From assembly GCA_947577185.1 (NCBI GenBank), contig CANPUE010000001.1, forward strand, positions 186,001-250,000: a stretch of DNA of 64,000 nucleotides, read 5' to 3'. Below the pieces are notes generated by a model. The model did no database searches. It was not told where the DNA came from and saw only the letters and a program-made list of their open reading frames with translations. The translations under genes and the position numbers were made by a program. Origin of the DNA: an uncultured Lachnospiraceae bacterium. Lineage in GTDB: Bacteria; Bacillota; Clostridia; Lachnospirales; Lachnospiraceae. Every line of letters begins with the position of its first letter. Positions within the stretch are counted from its first letter, which is position 1. This document shows, in pieces, positions 8,919-17,959 of the stretch.

Positions 8919-11900
8919 CTATTGTATTGTAAACAGCTGATCCGCCATAAAATCCTTTTTATAATATTCTTCCAGTAAGTGATCCACCGTATCATAATCC
9001 TGCAGGGTCATACCGATCATGATATCATTGAGCAAATGGAAGCGGCTGCCCGCCTGTTCGCCGGACGCATTGTCATTCCTGCTGATCGTTCCGCTCTGTG
9101 TCGGCTGTTCCCTGCCGTTATCGTCCTCTGTGATATAATATTGCAGACGCTCGCCGAAGAAAAGAATAAATTCTTTCACACAGATCCCTGCAAACATTTC
9201 TTTCATGGTCTCTCTGCAATACTCCTGCCCACCGCCGTCCTCTTTCTGGATCAGATAATGGATCGTCACGCGTTGTCCCGGCCTTGCCCGGTATTCGAGA
9301 ATCGATTTGTCCTGCAGAATATCGAGCGCGGGCAGATAGCCTGTATATTCCTTAAATAACGGCAGAATGATCTGCCTGCTGAGCAGATCCTGCAGAAATT
9401 CCCGGATCACTTCTTTGCTCTGTTCCGTAATCTCTTTGGGATTTTCCGCATAATATTTCAAAAGGGCAATCTTGCAGACCAGATGCAGTTCTCCCTTCTC
9501 CTGATGCATCTTAAAAATGCTCTCGATCAAAAAAGGTTCCGTGACCTTTTCTTTGATCACATAATCATAACTGCTCTGAGAGATCACAGCGGCTACCACC
9601 TCTTCTTTGCCGCCGCCTTTCCAGTAAGCGTGGAAAATGTCTGCTTTTTCTCCAAAATAAGACCCGGTATAAAGCATCTGTACCAAAATCCGTTCACTAA
9701 GCTCATACGTGTCGATTCCATAATCCTGCGCCGTTTTCCAGAAATCTCTCATATCCCGGATGCTTCCGTTAAAAAACTTTACGAGATATTTCAAAATCTG
9801 CTCATCGTATTTGCCCTTTTTGGCGACATCATAGATGATCCCCGTCATCAGCGAATCTTCGTTTTGCCCGTTTAACCCCAAAAGCCTGCTGCACAGTTTG
9901 ACGAGCGTCTTGCTGTCCACTCCGTAAGGGCTGATCCGGTGCAGCCAGTCAAAGGCCTCCGTATACATTCCGCGCAGTACCATGATCCGCACGATCTCTT
10001 TCCTGTCAGAACCTGCAATCTCCTCCGGCTGCAGCGAAAAGAGATATTCATCCAGTTCCCACATCCTGTCCCTGTCATAATAGAAACGCACCAGCTCCAT
10101 TCTGATCATCTGGCTGTCCGTCTCTTCCAGAAATCCCGAATTGATCAGACGCTTAAAATGTTCCACATTCTTTTCCTGAATGACAAGGCCGTTTTTATGG
10201 TCAAAACAGACATGAATGTCATAACCCAGATGCTCTCTGATAAAAGGGGCCGCCATCGAGGACAGTTTACCGGTTGTGATCAGATTCTCTCTTGTAAACG
10301 GAATACTCACCGTATAGCGGTTATGCGCCTCGTCCTCCAAAAGAATCTTGCAGTCCGCATCATATACCGGAACCTGCGCACGCGCTCCCGATACCGGGTA
10401 AACCATCTGTTTCGTGCCATACGGATAGACTGCCACAGCCTGCCGTATCGCATCGCTCTGCACCGTGATCTCCTGCATGAACAACAGATTCATCAGCTCC
10501 TGTGCGAGTTCCTCATCCATCATAGGCTGCACGATGATGTTTCGGTAAAGATATGCCAGATGTTTATTCATTCTTCCCCGTTTGATCTGCGCTATGACAA
10601 ACTGCTCTATGGCCGGCAGATAGCTTTCATAAATATCCGGCAGTTCGTTCTGGTTTTTGATCACATACGCATACAGTCCGGCTGTAATCTCATAGTTTAA
10701 ATCGCACTGATAGGAAAAATACATCAGCACCATCTTCGGCAGCTTTTCTTTCCCGTCAAGCGGGACTGACATCATATAATACTCGTATAATCGTGTGATG
10801 CGCAGATTTTGTTCCACCCCTGCACGATACCACGAAAAATATCTGCTCCCGTACTTGTTTCCCTTGATCAGCGTCGCACAGATGGCATGCAGGATATCGC
10901 TCTGGGGCCTGTTATGATAGCAGGCTGTCAGGATCCGGAACAGAAGTTCGGAATATCCCTTCTGTTTTTGCGCCAGATACAGGATCTGTATGATGATATC
11001 ATCTTTCATCACTTCGCTTTTGGACGCATAGTTTAAAATCTGCAGTTCAAAATCACCGAGTTTTAACAGCATGGCCGGGTTCATGCAAAGCAGATGCCAT
11101 GCTTCCATATAAATCACGGGACTGTAACACTGAAAGGAAAAAAGTTCTTCTAACAGTTCCCATTTCGCGCCGATACCGGAGATATACCGGTCCGACAAAA
11201 ACAAAAGCAGCCATGCGATCCTCCAGTTGCCTCTGTTCCTCTCATAGGCGCGCACAATGATGTCTGATATTTCGTCTATTTTAGCATCATTTTTACTGCA
11301 TAAGGCTGTCAGGTACAGATAATAACACCAAAGTTCCGGCTGATCCTCCCGCAGCAGGGCAACGGCCTCTTCATCGCGCTCTAACGCCCACTCTGCTTCC
11401 TTAAAACGTTCCTGCGTGATAAAAAGCTGGATCTGGAACAGTCTCGCCGGAAGGTTGAGTCCTTCCACATCTTTCAGATGTTCCAGCAGCCTTTCCGTCT
11501 CTTCCATCCATGTCTTTGTGCTGATCTTTTTCAGGCGGCATGCCTGATAATACTGCATGAGCCGGATCGTGATCCGCTTCTTTTCCTGATAAAGTCCGAG
11601 CATTTTGCGTCTGTTTTGGACACCGCAGACCACCGTTACCGGAACCTCTACCACCTTCTCAAAACTGATCAGGCGGATCGCTCCATAGTTATTCCCCGCG
11701 TGCAGCCCGTCGCTTTGTATGTAATAATATAGTCTGTATAAATTGCCAAGAAATGCATCATCCGATACATGCTGACGCTCAACCCGCAGAAAATCGCCGT
11801 CCGTCTCGATCTGCAGATTGGTATAGCCCCAGCCGTTACGGTTCACCACCAGCGTATAGCGTGCGTTCACGGCCGGATTTTCGATGCGGATCTGCTTTTC

Positions 11901-12488
11901 TTCGGGGATAAATTCGACTGCCTTTTTCTTATTGATCTCCAGCAGAAATTCTTCCACGTTGTGTTCATTGCCATAAATTGCGGAAAGTCCTTTATAGGCG
12001 GCGTAGTGCGTTTTGGCATTTCCTCTGAAGATCCGCTCAAATTCCCGGCTGTAAAAGAGATTGACCGCCTCAGGCCAATTCGTCTTTGCGAGATTCGTAA
12101 AATGAAAGAGATTCCTGATCTCTCCAAGCCCCGATTCAATCACAGGCGCAGCGGCCACAACACAAAAAGGGAGATAATATTCTCCCTGATTTGATATCAT
12201 ATGAAACGCACCCTTAATCTCGGTCCCGGCCTCTATCTTAGACGTATCGACCCGGTAAAAGATCTCATCCTGACTTCCCCGGAAAGAGGCGGTCAGACAT
12301 TCCACACGCAGATCCGAGGAGATCACATACCCTTCCGTCACGACGCCTTCCGGGCCGTAAACGGTAAAAGAATCTTCAAAAACTTCCCCTGCCGGGACCG
12401 ATAAATCGATCCGCGGGCATGAAAAATTCAGAGAACCGTTTTCAACCCTGAAATTCCCGTCTAAGATTTCGCGAATAATCTGTTTCAA
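8919..12488 (-). CDS. Giant 1,189-residue protein, DUF5717-type
   Basis: Resembles what I recall as DUF5717; function unknown. After the first roughly 30 residues there is a beta-rich Ig-like region (FSCPRIDLSVPAGEVFEDSF to about residue 120), a second beta region near 215-300, then about 800 residues of helical repeats like TPR or other solenoids, and a C-terminal mixed domain. There is no signal peptide or transmembrane segment, so it is probably cytoplasmic. The ORF reaches ATG 12527, but an extended -10 box lies at 12530-12535, which would place that ATG outside the transcript. TTG 12488, just before KQIIREILDGNF, is therefore the likelier start, though its ribosome site is weak. It is the first gene of the block. 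Confidence 0.72.
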   Translation of the reverse strand: MKQIIREILDGNFRVENGSLNFSCPRIDLSVPAGEVFEDSFTVYGPEGVVTEGYVISSDLRVECLTASFRGSQDEIFYRVDTSKIEAGTEIKGAFHMISNQGEYYLPFCVVAAAPVIESGLGEIRNLFHFTNLAKTNWPEAVNLFYSREFERIFRGNAKTHYAAYKGLSAIYGNEHNVEEFLLEINKKKAVEFIPEEKQIRIENPAVNARYTLVVNRNGWGYTNLQIETDGDFLRVERQHVSDDAFLGNLYRLYYYIQSDGLHAGNNYGAIRLISFEKVVEVPVTVVCGVQNRRKMLGLYQEKKRITIRLMQYYQACRLKKISTKTWMEETERLLEHLKDVEGLNLPARLFQIQLFITQERFKEAEWALERDEEAVALLREDQPELWCYYLYLTALCSKNDAKIDEISDIIVRAYERNRGNWRIAWLLLFLSDRYISGIGAKWELLEELFSFQCYSPVIYMEAWHLLCMNPAMLLKLGDFELQILNYASKSEVMKDDIIIQILYLAQKQKGYSELLFRILTACYHNRPQSDILHAICATLIKGNKYGSRYFSWYRAGVEQNLRITRLYEYYMMSVPLDGKEKLPKMVLMYFSYQCDLNYEITAGLYAYVIKNQNELPDIYESYLPAIEQFVIAQIKRGRMNKHLAYLYRNIIVQPMMDEELAQELMNLLFMQEITVQSDAIRQAVAVYPYGTKQMVYPVSGARAQVPVYDADCKILLEDEAHNRYTVSIPFTRENLITTGKLSSMAAPFIREHLGYDIHVCFDHKNGLVIQEKNVEHFKRLINSGFLEETDSQMIRMELVRFYYDRDRMWELDEYLFSLQPEEIAGSDRKEIVRIMVLRGMYTEAFDWLHRISPYGVDSKTLVKLCSRLLGLNGQNEDSLMTGIIYDVAKKGKYDEQILKYLVKFFNGSIRDMRDFWKTAQDYGIDTYELSERILVQMLYTGSYFGEKADIFHAYWKGGGKEEVVAAVISQSSYDYVIKEKVTEPFLIESIFKMHQEKGELHLVCKIALLKYYAENPKEITEQSKEVIREFLQDLLSRQIILPLFKEYTGYLPALDILQDKSILEYRARPGQRVTIHYLIQKEDGGGQEYCRETMKEMFAGICVKEFILFFGERLQYYITEDDNGREQPTQSGTISRNDNASGEQAGSRFHLLNDIMIGMTLQDYDTVDHLLEEYYKKDFMADQLFTIQ

Positions 12489-12529
12489 TAAACTGCACCA
12501 CGCTTTATTCCTTTTTTTCTTCCGCATAC

Positions 12530-12559
12530 ATTATAGCATTTACAGGTCAGTGTCTGCAA
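12530..12559 (-). promoter_or_regulatory. Promoter of the Hsp70-like/DUF5717 block
   Basis: Minus-strand TGCTATAAT, an extended -10 box (TATAAT at 12530-12535 preceded by TG), with TTGCAG at 12554-12559 and an 18-bp spacer. It lies inside the 3' end of the araC-type gene. Transcription would begin near 12523, which decides against the upstream ATG at 12527 as the start of the giant gene. Confidence 0.6.
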
Positions 12560-13431
12560 GGTAAAATGATTTTCTTTCGATACTCTTTGGGCGAACATCC
12601 CACCCTTTTTAAGAACTGTCTGTTAAAATTAGACAGGTTCCTGTATCCGCAGTCAAATGCGATCTCCGCGATCTGTCTGTTATCCGAGAGCAGTCCTTCA
12701 CAGGCCGCATTCATACGCAGCTGCTCCAAATGTTCCATGGCGCCGACGCCCGCAGTCTTTTTAAAGCATCTCATAAAATAACTTTTGCTCAGATGGGTGA
12801 GCCCGGCCAGCTGTCCGACCGTAATGTCCTCTTTGTAATGCTGTGCCATATACTCAAAGGCCGGACGGAGCAGTTCACTGTACCCGCCCGTCGTATCCTC
12901 CTGAAAAACAATATCGCCGTCTGCCGCAAGCAGCCAGATCAGGCGCAGCAGTTCGCTCTTTAACAGCAGATCCGTCTGCGCCGTATTCTCGTGTACGCAG
13001 GAGAAAATACGGTCTACCGTCTGTTTCAAAACCAGATACTCCTCCGCATCCGAATGAATGCAGACTTTAATCTGCGCACTGCCATTCATCAGCGGTCTGA
13101 TACATTCCCTGCTGCTCCTGTCCTGTCCCTCCGCCCCGAGCATCCGCGCGCTGAAAACAAGTGCATGATAGATCAGTTCACTGTCTCTGCATGGATAGGC
13201 AGTATGCAGCATATTCGGCGGCAGAAGGAGGATATCTCCCGCACCGGCCGTGAATTTCTGACCTCCGCAGATAAATTCCCCGCTTCCTTCCGCGATCGAA
13301 TTGAGTTCAAACTCGCTGTGCCAGTGCATGGGCACATTTATAAACGCTTCCGGCAGCCTGCACTCGTAATAACTGTATGGAACAAGCGCCGTGCTGTGTT
13401 GTTTTTTTTCTTCTGTCGTCCTGTCCGGCAT
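12547..13431 (-). CDS. AraC-family transcriptional regulator
   Basis: 294 residues: an N-terminal cupin sugar-sensing domain (PMHWHSEFELNSI, GDILLLPPNMLHT) and a C-terminal pair of helix-turn-helix motifs (TVGQLAGLTHLSKSYFMRCF and IAEIAFDCGYRNLSNFNRQF, then GCSPKEYRK). It lies divergent to a GH31 glycosidase gene, the usual arrangement for a sugar-responsive activator of its neighbour. The shared 230-bp gap contains repeated GATAG motifs and a 10-bp inverted repeat that could be its binding sites. Its gene stops about 60 bp before the DUF5717-type gene. Confidence 0.92.
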   Translation of the reverse strand: MPDRTTEEKKQHSTALVPYSYYECRLPEAFINVPMHWHSEFELNSIAEGSGEFICGGQKFTAGAGDILLLPPNMLHTAYPCRDSELIYHALVFSARMLGAEGQDRSSRECIRPLMNGSAQIKVCIHSDAEEYLVLKQTVDRIFSCVHENTAQTDLLLKSELLRLIWLLAADGDIVFQEDTTGGYSELLRPAFEYMAQHYKEDITVGQLAGLTHLSKSYFMRCFKKTAGVGAMEHLEQLRMNAACEGLLSDNRQIAEIAFDCGYRNLSNFNRQFLKRVGCSPKEYRKKIILPCRH

Positions 13432-13495
13432 CTCCTCCCCCTCCTGCCCTGCATGATTGTGCCGTGCGCGTTGGAAATTCTATTCACACGAACCA

Positions 13496-13566
13496 GATAG
13501 AATACGATAGTATCATTTTGCGGTATTATTTCGATAGAAATATAATTCAGACAATAGTATTCTATC
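13496..13566. promoter_or_regulatory. AraC/GH31 intergenic operator and promoter
   Basis: A perfect 10-bp inverted repeat, GATAGAATAC (13496-13505) and GTATTCTATC (13557-13566), frames the region. Further GATAG copies start at 13506 and 13533. Between the arms is a plus-strand promoter, TTGCGG (13518-13523), 17-bp spacer, TATAAT (13541-13546), reading toward the GH31 gene. The repeats flank and overlap the promoter, as expected for sites of the divergently encoded AraC-type regulator; that link is inferred. Confidence 0.6.
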
Positions 13567-13661
13567 ATAAAAGCATGTTTATTGCAAAAACGATATCACC
13601 TGATGCAACAGCGTTGTGCCTGCACACAAAGCCGCAGGCCGGGCAGAAATGGAGGATGACT

Positions 13662-15695
13662 ATGAGATTTGAAAATGACAGGGGCGCACTTGTCTTTTAC
13701 CACAATGGCGAAATGGTACGGATCGAAGCATGGGGGCGCGATTCACTGCGTGTGCGCGCATCCATGTCCGCCAGCTTCACGGGAACAGACCGGGCGCTCA
13801 CAGAAGAAGTGGAAAATACCGACACACAGGTCACGATCGAGGAGGTTCCTCATGCTGTGGGGGACGGCACCTTTGATACGCGCAAAGAAGCAACGATCAC
13901 GAACGGACTGATCAAAGCGGTCGTAAATTTTGCAGGCGTGATCGCGTTTTATAAAGGGGACAGCCTCATTCTGCGCGAATATTTCAGAAGTTACGACGGC
14001 ACGATCTCCAGAGAAAGCCGGTGTCTGAAACTGATCAACCGTACCTGGAAGGGCATCCCGGGCGGAAGCGAATACATTCTGAACGTGAAGTTCGAGAGCT
14101 GCCACGGAGAAAAACTGTTCGGTATGGGACAGTATCAGCAGGATTGTCTGGATCTGAAAGGATGTGTCCTGGAACTGGCACAGCGCAACTCCCAGATCAG
14201 CATCCCGTTTGCAGTCTCCTCCTCGGGCTATGGTTTCCTCTGGAATAACCCCGCCGTAGGACGTGTGACGTTTGGCCGCAACTATTATGAGTGGATCGCA
14301 CAGTCAACAAAAGAAATGGACTATTGGATCACAGCCGCCGATACCCCCAGACAGATCGTGGAAAATTACACGGCAGTGACCGGCCGCGCCGGCATGTTTC
14401 CTGAGGATCTGATGGGACTGTGGCAGTGCAAACTGCGCTACCGGACACAGGATGAGGTTTTGAGCGTAGCGCGCCAGTATCAGAAAGAAGGGATCAAAAT
14501 CGATCAGATCGTGATCGACTTTTTCCACTGGACACTGCAGGGCGACTGGAAATTTGACAAAAAATACTGGCCCGATCCTAAGGCAATGGTCGATGAACTG
14601 CATGAAATGGGCATCAAAGTCATTGTATCCGTCTGGCCCTCCGTAGACCGCAGGAGCGAGAATTTCTATCCGATGATGGAGAAGGGACTTCTCATCAGAA
14701 CAGAACGCGGCGCGGCGCAGACTTATGATTATCAGGGAGACTGTGTTGAAATAGACGCCTTTCACCCGGAAGCGAGAAAATATATCTGGGAAGTATGTAA
14801 GAAAAACTATTATGATCTCGGCATAGACGCTTTCTGGCTGGATAATTCCGAGCCGGATTACGGTGTGTACGATTTTGAAAATTACCGCTACTGTGACGGC
14901 CCGGCGCTCTCCATCAGCAATCTGTATCCGCAGATGTTCAGCCGCGCTTTCTATGATGAAATGTCCAAGACCGGTAAGGACGTCGTAAACCTTCTGCGCT
15001 GTGCATGGGCCGGATCCCAGAAATACGGCAACGTGGTCTGGTCAGGCGATGTACCGAGCACCTTTGAAGCGTTCGCCGACCAGATTCAGTGCGGCCTGAA
15101 CATGGGGCTGGCCGGTATTCCCTGGTGGACGACCGACATCGGCGGTTTCATGACGGACGATGTGAATGACGAAGATTTCAGACAGCTTCTGATCCGCTGG
15201 TATCAGTTCGCGGTCTACTCTCCGGTTCTGCGCATGCACGGCGACAGGGGCCCCTACAACATTCCGCCTTTGGATGAGCGCGACTGGGGCGGCGGCTACC
15301 TGCACACCGGACAGCCCAATGAATTATGGAGCTATGGAGAAGAGAACTACGCCATCATGAAAAAATATTATAACATCAGGATCTCTTTGCATGATTACAT
15401 CAAAGATCTGTTCGCGGAGGCACATGAAAACGGCTCCCCGCTGCTTCGTACGATGTTCTATGAATTTCCGCAGGACCCCGCCTGCTGGGAGCTGAAAGAC
15501 CAGTATATGTTTGGCAGCAGATACCTGGCTGCGCCCATCCTTCAGCTGAATTCCTTCAAACGGGATGTCTACCTGCCTGCCGGTCAGTGGAAGCTGACTT
15601 CGGACGGTAAAGTTTATGAAGGCGGCCGGACGGTAAGCGTAGAAGCACCGATCGACTATATGCCTGTGTTTGAGAGAATGATACAGGGGGAGTAA
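13662..15695 (+). CDS. GH31 alpha-glycosidase (alpha-glucosidase/alpha-xylosidase type)
   Basis: 677-residue glycoside hydrolase of family 31, predicted to release alpha-linked glucose or xylose from oligosaccharides; substrate not determinable here. The TIM barrel contains IDQIVIDFFHW, the nucleophile strand GIDAFWLDNSEPD (Asp in WLDNSEP), and the acid/base region VVWSGDVPSTFEAF, followed by GIPWWTTDIGGF. A beta-domain lies at each end. The ATG at 13662 is chosen because GGAGG (13651-13655) is 6 bp upstream; an ATG at 13656 directly abuts the ribosome site. There is no signal peptide, so it acts on imported sugars. It lies divergent from the AraC-type regulator. Confidence 0.93.
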   Translation: MRFENDRGALVFYHNGEMVRIEAWGRDSLRVRASMSASFTGTDRALTEEVENTDTQVTIEEVPHAVGDGTFDTRKEATITNGLIKAVVNFAGVIAFYKGDSLILREYFRSYDGTISRESRCLKLINRTWKGIPGGSEYILNVKFESCHGEKLFGMGQYQQDCLDLKGCVLELAQRNSQISIPFAVSSSGYGFLWNNPAVGRVTFGRNYYEWIAQSTKEMDYWITAADTPRQIVENYTAVTGRAGMFPEDLMGLWQCKLRYRTQDEVLSVARQYQKEGIKIDQIVIDFFHWTLQGDWKFDKKYWPDPKAMVDELHEMGIKVIVSVWPSVDRRSENFYPMMEKGLLIRTERGAAQTYDYQGDCVEIDAFHPEARKYIWEVCKKNYYDLGIDAFWLDNSEPDYGVYDFENYRYCDGPALSISNLYPQMFSRAFYDEMSKTGKDVVNLLRCAWAGSQKYGNVVWSGDVPSTFEAFADQIQCGLNMGLAGIPWWTTDIGGFMTDDVNDEDFRQLLIRWYQFAVYSPVLRMHGDRGPYNIPPLDERDWGGGYLHTGQPNELWSYGEENYAIMKKYYNIRISLHDYIKDLFAEAHENGSPLLRTMFYEFPQDPACWELKDQYMFGSRYLAAPILQLNSFKRDVYLPAGQWKLTSDGKVYEGGRTVSVEAPIDYMPVFERMIQGE

Positions 15696-15714
15696 ATCCC
15701 CCCTCTCACACCTG

Positions 15715-16296
15715 TCAGCCCGGCTCGGCTATGCGGCTTACACCAACATAAACATCCGAGATCTGATACCAGGTCGGATAGTCTGTAATGCCGCTTTGAG
15801 GCAGTCCGAATACCTTTTGGAAAACGCGCACTGCCTCCGCCGTTCTCTGGCCGTATATACCGTCCGCTGTCACCCTGGGGATCGCAGGATAATTTTGTGC
15901 GATCCTGTTTATCTGCTGCTGTAACTGTCTGACCTTGTCTCCCGAAAATCCGACTGTCAGATTATATCCCGGCCATGATGAGGGCACGCCGGAAACGCTG
16001 ACTGCCGAGTTGATATACATATCACTTCCATAATAATACCGGATGATCTCGATCGCCGAGTATCCTTCATCCCCTAAGTATTTCGATCCCCATTGGCTCA
16101 GTCCTTCGCAGGTCACTCTCTGTCCGTCACAGTATGAGGTAAAAATAGGCTGTCTGACACCGGGCCTGGAAAGGTAGTTCGCAAAAATGGAATCCACCAG
16201 TCTGTTAATATTTTCGTAAGTATTTCTGCCGCGCATCCATTTCTGGTCATAGGCGGTAGAGGAAGTAATTGTAAAATTATATCCCTGATTCCGATA
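15715..16296 (-). pseudogene. sleC: 3' half of an interrupted sleC-type spore cortex lysin gene
   Basis: Encodes the C-terminal half of a SleC-type protein. It holds the second part of the SpoIID-like lytic domain (TYENINRLVDSIF, SYCDGQRVTC, GLSQWGSKYLGDEGYS) and a C-terminal peptidoglycan-binding_1 domain (VRQLQQQINRIAQNYPAIP, DGIYGQRTAEAVRVFQ). An ATG exists at 16236, but the frame stays open upstream to the element junction and encodes family-typical sequence there (NFTITSSTAYD). The N-terminal half is at 19518-20204 in the same orientation. Removing 3,224 bp joins them into one 421-residue ORF, close to the 427-438 residues I recall for SleC. In this state neither half should make an active enzyme. 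Confidence 0.88.
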
Positions 16297-17959
16297 CCCC
16301 GGAATCAGCTTTTTTCTGTAACGATAAATCCCCGGGCCGTACTTTCAAACGGATGCGGATCTCATCTTCTCTCACGCAGATCTCTCCGATCAGCGCAGAA
16401 AGCAGCATTTTCTTTGTCTGCGTGTCAGCGTCTTTCCATACTGTTTTCCAGTCAGGCCGCGCTATGGAAGCAGGTTCCCGGCAGCCGCTCATTTCCGACA
16501 TTCGTGTCAGTTTTTGTCTGATTTCCTGTTCTCTTTTTGTAAGTTCTTCCTGTTTTCTTTCGTTTTCCACGATCATACCGGAGAGTTTCTGTGTGCTGAA
16601 ACAGCAAGTTCCCCGAAGCGCCTCCGGAATCTTTTCTTCCAGTGTCTGCAGATCCAGCCGGAGCGCTCTCTGCCTTTTTTGAAGGTCTTCCAGTTCCCGC
16701 TGCAGCCGCTTTCTCCGCCCGTCCTTCCTGCACTGCAGCTCCTTTGCCACATCCACTGCTTTCAGATGTTCCATGCAGTTTTCAACTGCTTCAAATACAA
16801 TCCCTTCCAGATAATTCTGCGAATAGCAGGAACGCTTTTCGCATCTTTGCGGACACACATATCTGCCGGTGTATGCGCTCTTCTTTTCCCCGGCTTTCGT
16901 CGTCCAGTGATTGCAGTAACTGCCGTTTTTCAGTCGCTTCCCACAATAGCCGCAGACGGCAAGCCCTGTCAGGGCAAGCTTCCCGCCGGTGCAAAAAGGC
17001 ACTTGATCCCCTCTTGCATACGCCTCCAAAGGATTCTTTTTCGCGGCGCCTAACCTCTCTTTTCTCGCCTCTCTGATCTCCTGCGCCCTCTCCCATACCT
17101 GCGGCGGGACGATGACCAGTTCTTCGATCTGCCGGTCAGAATAGATCCATTCTTTTCTGTCCTGGCGGGTATAGCCGCCCTGTCGGTCCGCACTCACTCT
17201 CCTGTTAAACGCCAGATACCCCATGTAGACCGGATTGGTCAATATGCTTCTTATCGTCCCGGCCTTCCATTCGCCCGCCGTAACTGCCGGGATCGCCTGC
17301 TCATTTAAATGCCTGGCGATCTTCGCATACCCCAGGCCCTGATACACCGCCAGATGGTAGATCTGTCTGACGACCTGCGCTTTTTCTTCCACGATCTCCA
17401 GCTTCTTTAACAGTCTTCCGTGATTGCTGACCATGCCGGACGCGATCAGCCGGTAGCCGTAGGGCGCTCTGCCCCCCACAAACTTCCCGGCCTTTACCAG
17501 TTCCCTCTGCGTATCCCGCACACGCATACCGGTCTTTTTGCTCTCCCCCTCATTTTGCCAGAAACGAATATAATTTAACAGTTTGTCAACATGTTCTTCT
17601 GTTTTCAACTGTCCGTCCTTAATCGTCCAGACCTCAATCCCGAGCCGGTTCAGCGCGGCCACATAAAAGCTGTATTCCTCCTGTCTGCCGATCCGGTCCG
17701 ACATATAGGCAAGCAGGACATCAAACGCATGTGTGCGCGCATCCGCAAGGATCTCCTGCAAAACCGCCCGCTCTTTCACATTGTTTTTGTAGCCCGATAC
17801 CGCCTTTTCGATATACTCTTTGTCAAATACCCAGTCGGGACGTCCGGCGATATACTGTGCCGCCTCCGCCCTCTGGACGGGTATGTCATCATCATGTAAC
17901 TGCTGTCTTGAAGATACCCGGAGCAGTGTCCTTACTTTCTTACACATTTCGCCCTTCAT
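16277..17959 (-). CDS. Large serine recombinase of the skin-like element
   Basis: 560 residues with large-serine-recombinase architecture. The catalytic resolvase domain comes first (LLRVSS, with the likely nucleophile serine near residue 17; YMSDRIGRQEEYSFY). A recombinase domain follows (GGRAPYGYRL, IYHLAVYQGLGYAKIARHLN, SILTNPVYMGYL), then a zinc ribbon (CGYCGKRL with CPQRCEKRSC), a coiled coil near residues 410-490, and a C-terminal tail. It should integrate and excise the element at the GGTA sites. Its last codons read through the attachment junction into host DNA: the stop at 16277 lies outside the element. The start overlaps the stop of a 58-codon ORF by ATGA. Confidence 0.92.
   Translation of the reverse strand: MKGEMCKKVRTLLRVSSRQQLHDDDIPVQRAEAAQYIAGRPDWVFDKEYIEKAVSGYKNNVKERAVLQEILADARTHAFDVLLAYMSDRIGRQEEYSFYVAALNRLGIEVWTIKDGQLKTEEHVDKLLNYIRFWQNEGESKKTGMRVRDTQRELVKAGKFVGGRAPYGYRLIASGMVSNHGRLLKKLEIVEEKAQVVRQIYHLAVYQGLGYAKIARHLNEQAIPAVTAGEWKAGTIRSILTNPVYMGYLAFNRRVSADRQGGYTRQDRKEWIYSDRQIEELVIVPPQVWERAQEIREARKERLGAAKKNPLEAYARGDQVPFCTGGKLALTGLAVCGYCGKRLKNGSYCNHWTTKAGEKKSAYTGRYVCPQRCEKRSCYSQNYLEGIVFEAVENCMEHLKAVDVAKELQCRKDGRRKRLQRELEDLQKRQRALRLDLQTLEEKIPEALRGTCCFSTQKLSGMIVENERKQEELTKREQEIRQKLTRMSEMSGCREPASIARPDWKTVWKDADTQTKKMLLSALIGEICVREDEIRIRLKVRPGDLSLQKKADSGVSESGI
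16285..16308. other. Attachment junction, recombinase-side end of the 3.2-kb element
   Basis: Nine-base perfect inverted repeat CTGATTCCG (16285-16293) and CGGAATCAG (16300-16308) around ATACCC. One arm is host DNA and the other is element DNA. The shared core is TACC (16295-16298; GGTA on the minus strand), and the symmetry centre falls on AC/GT (16296-16297), the likely crossover dinucleotide. Confidence 0.75.

Noticed and set aside
15715..16236. Reading the 173-codon frame as a complete small peptidoglycan-binding protein
   Set aside because: The frame and family-like sequence continue upstream of its ATG to the element junction, and its missing N-terminal half is present at 19518-20204, so it is a gene fragment.
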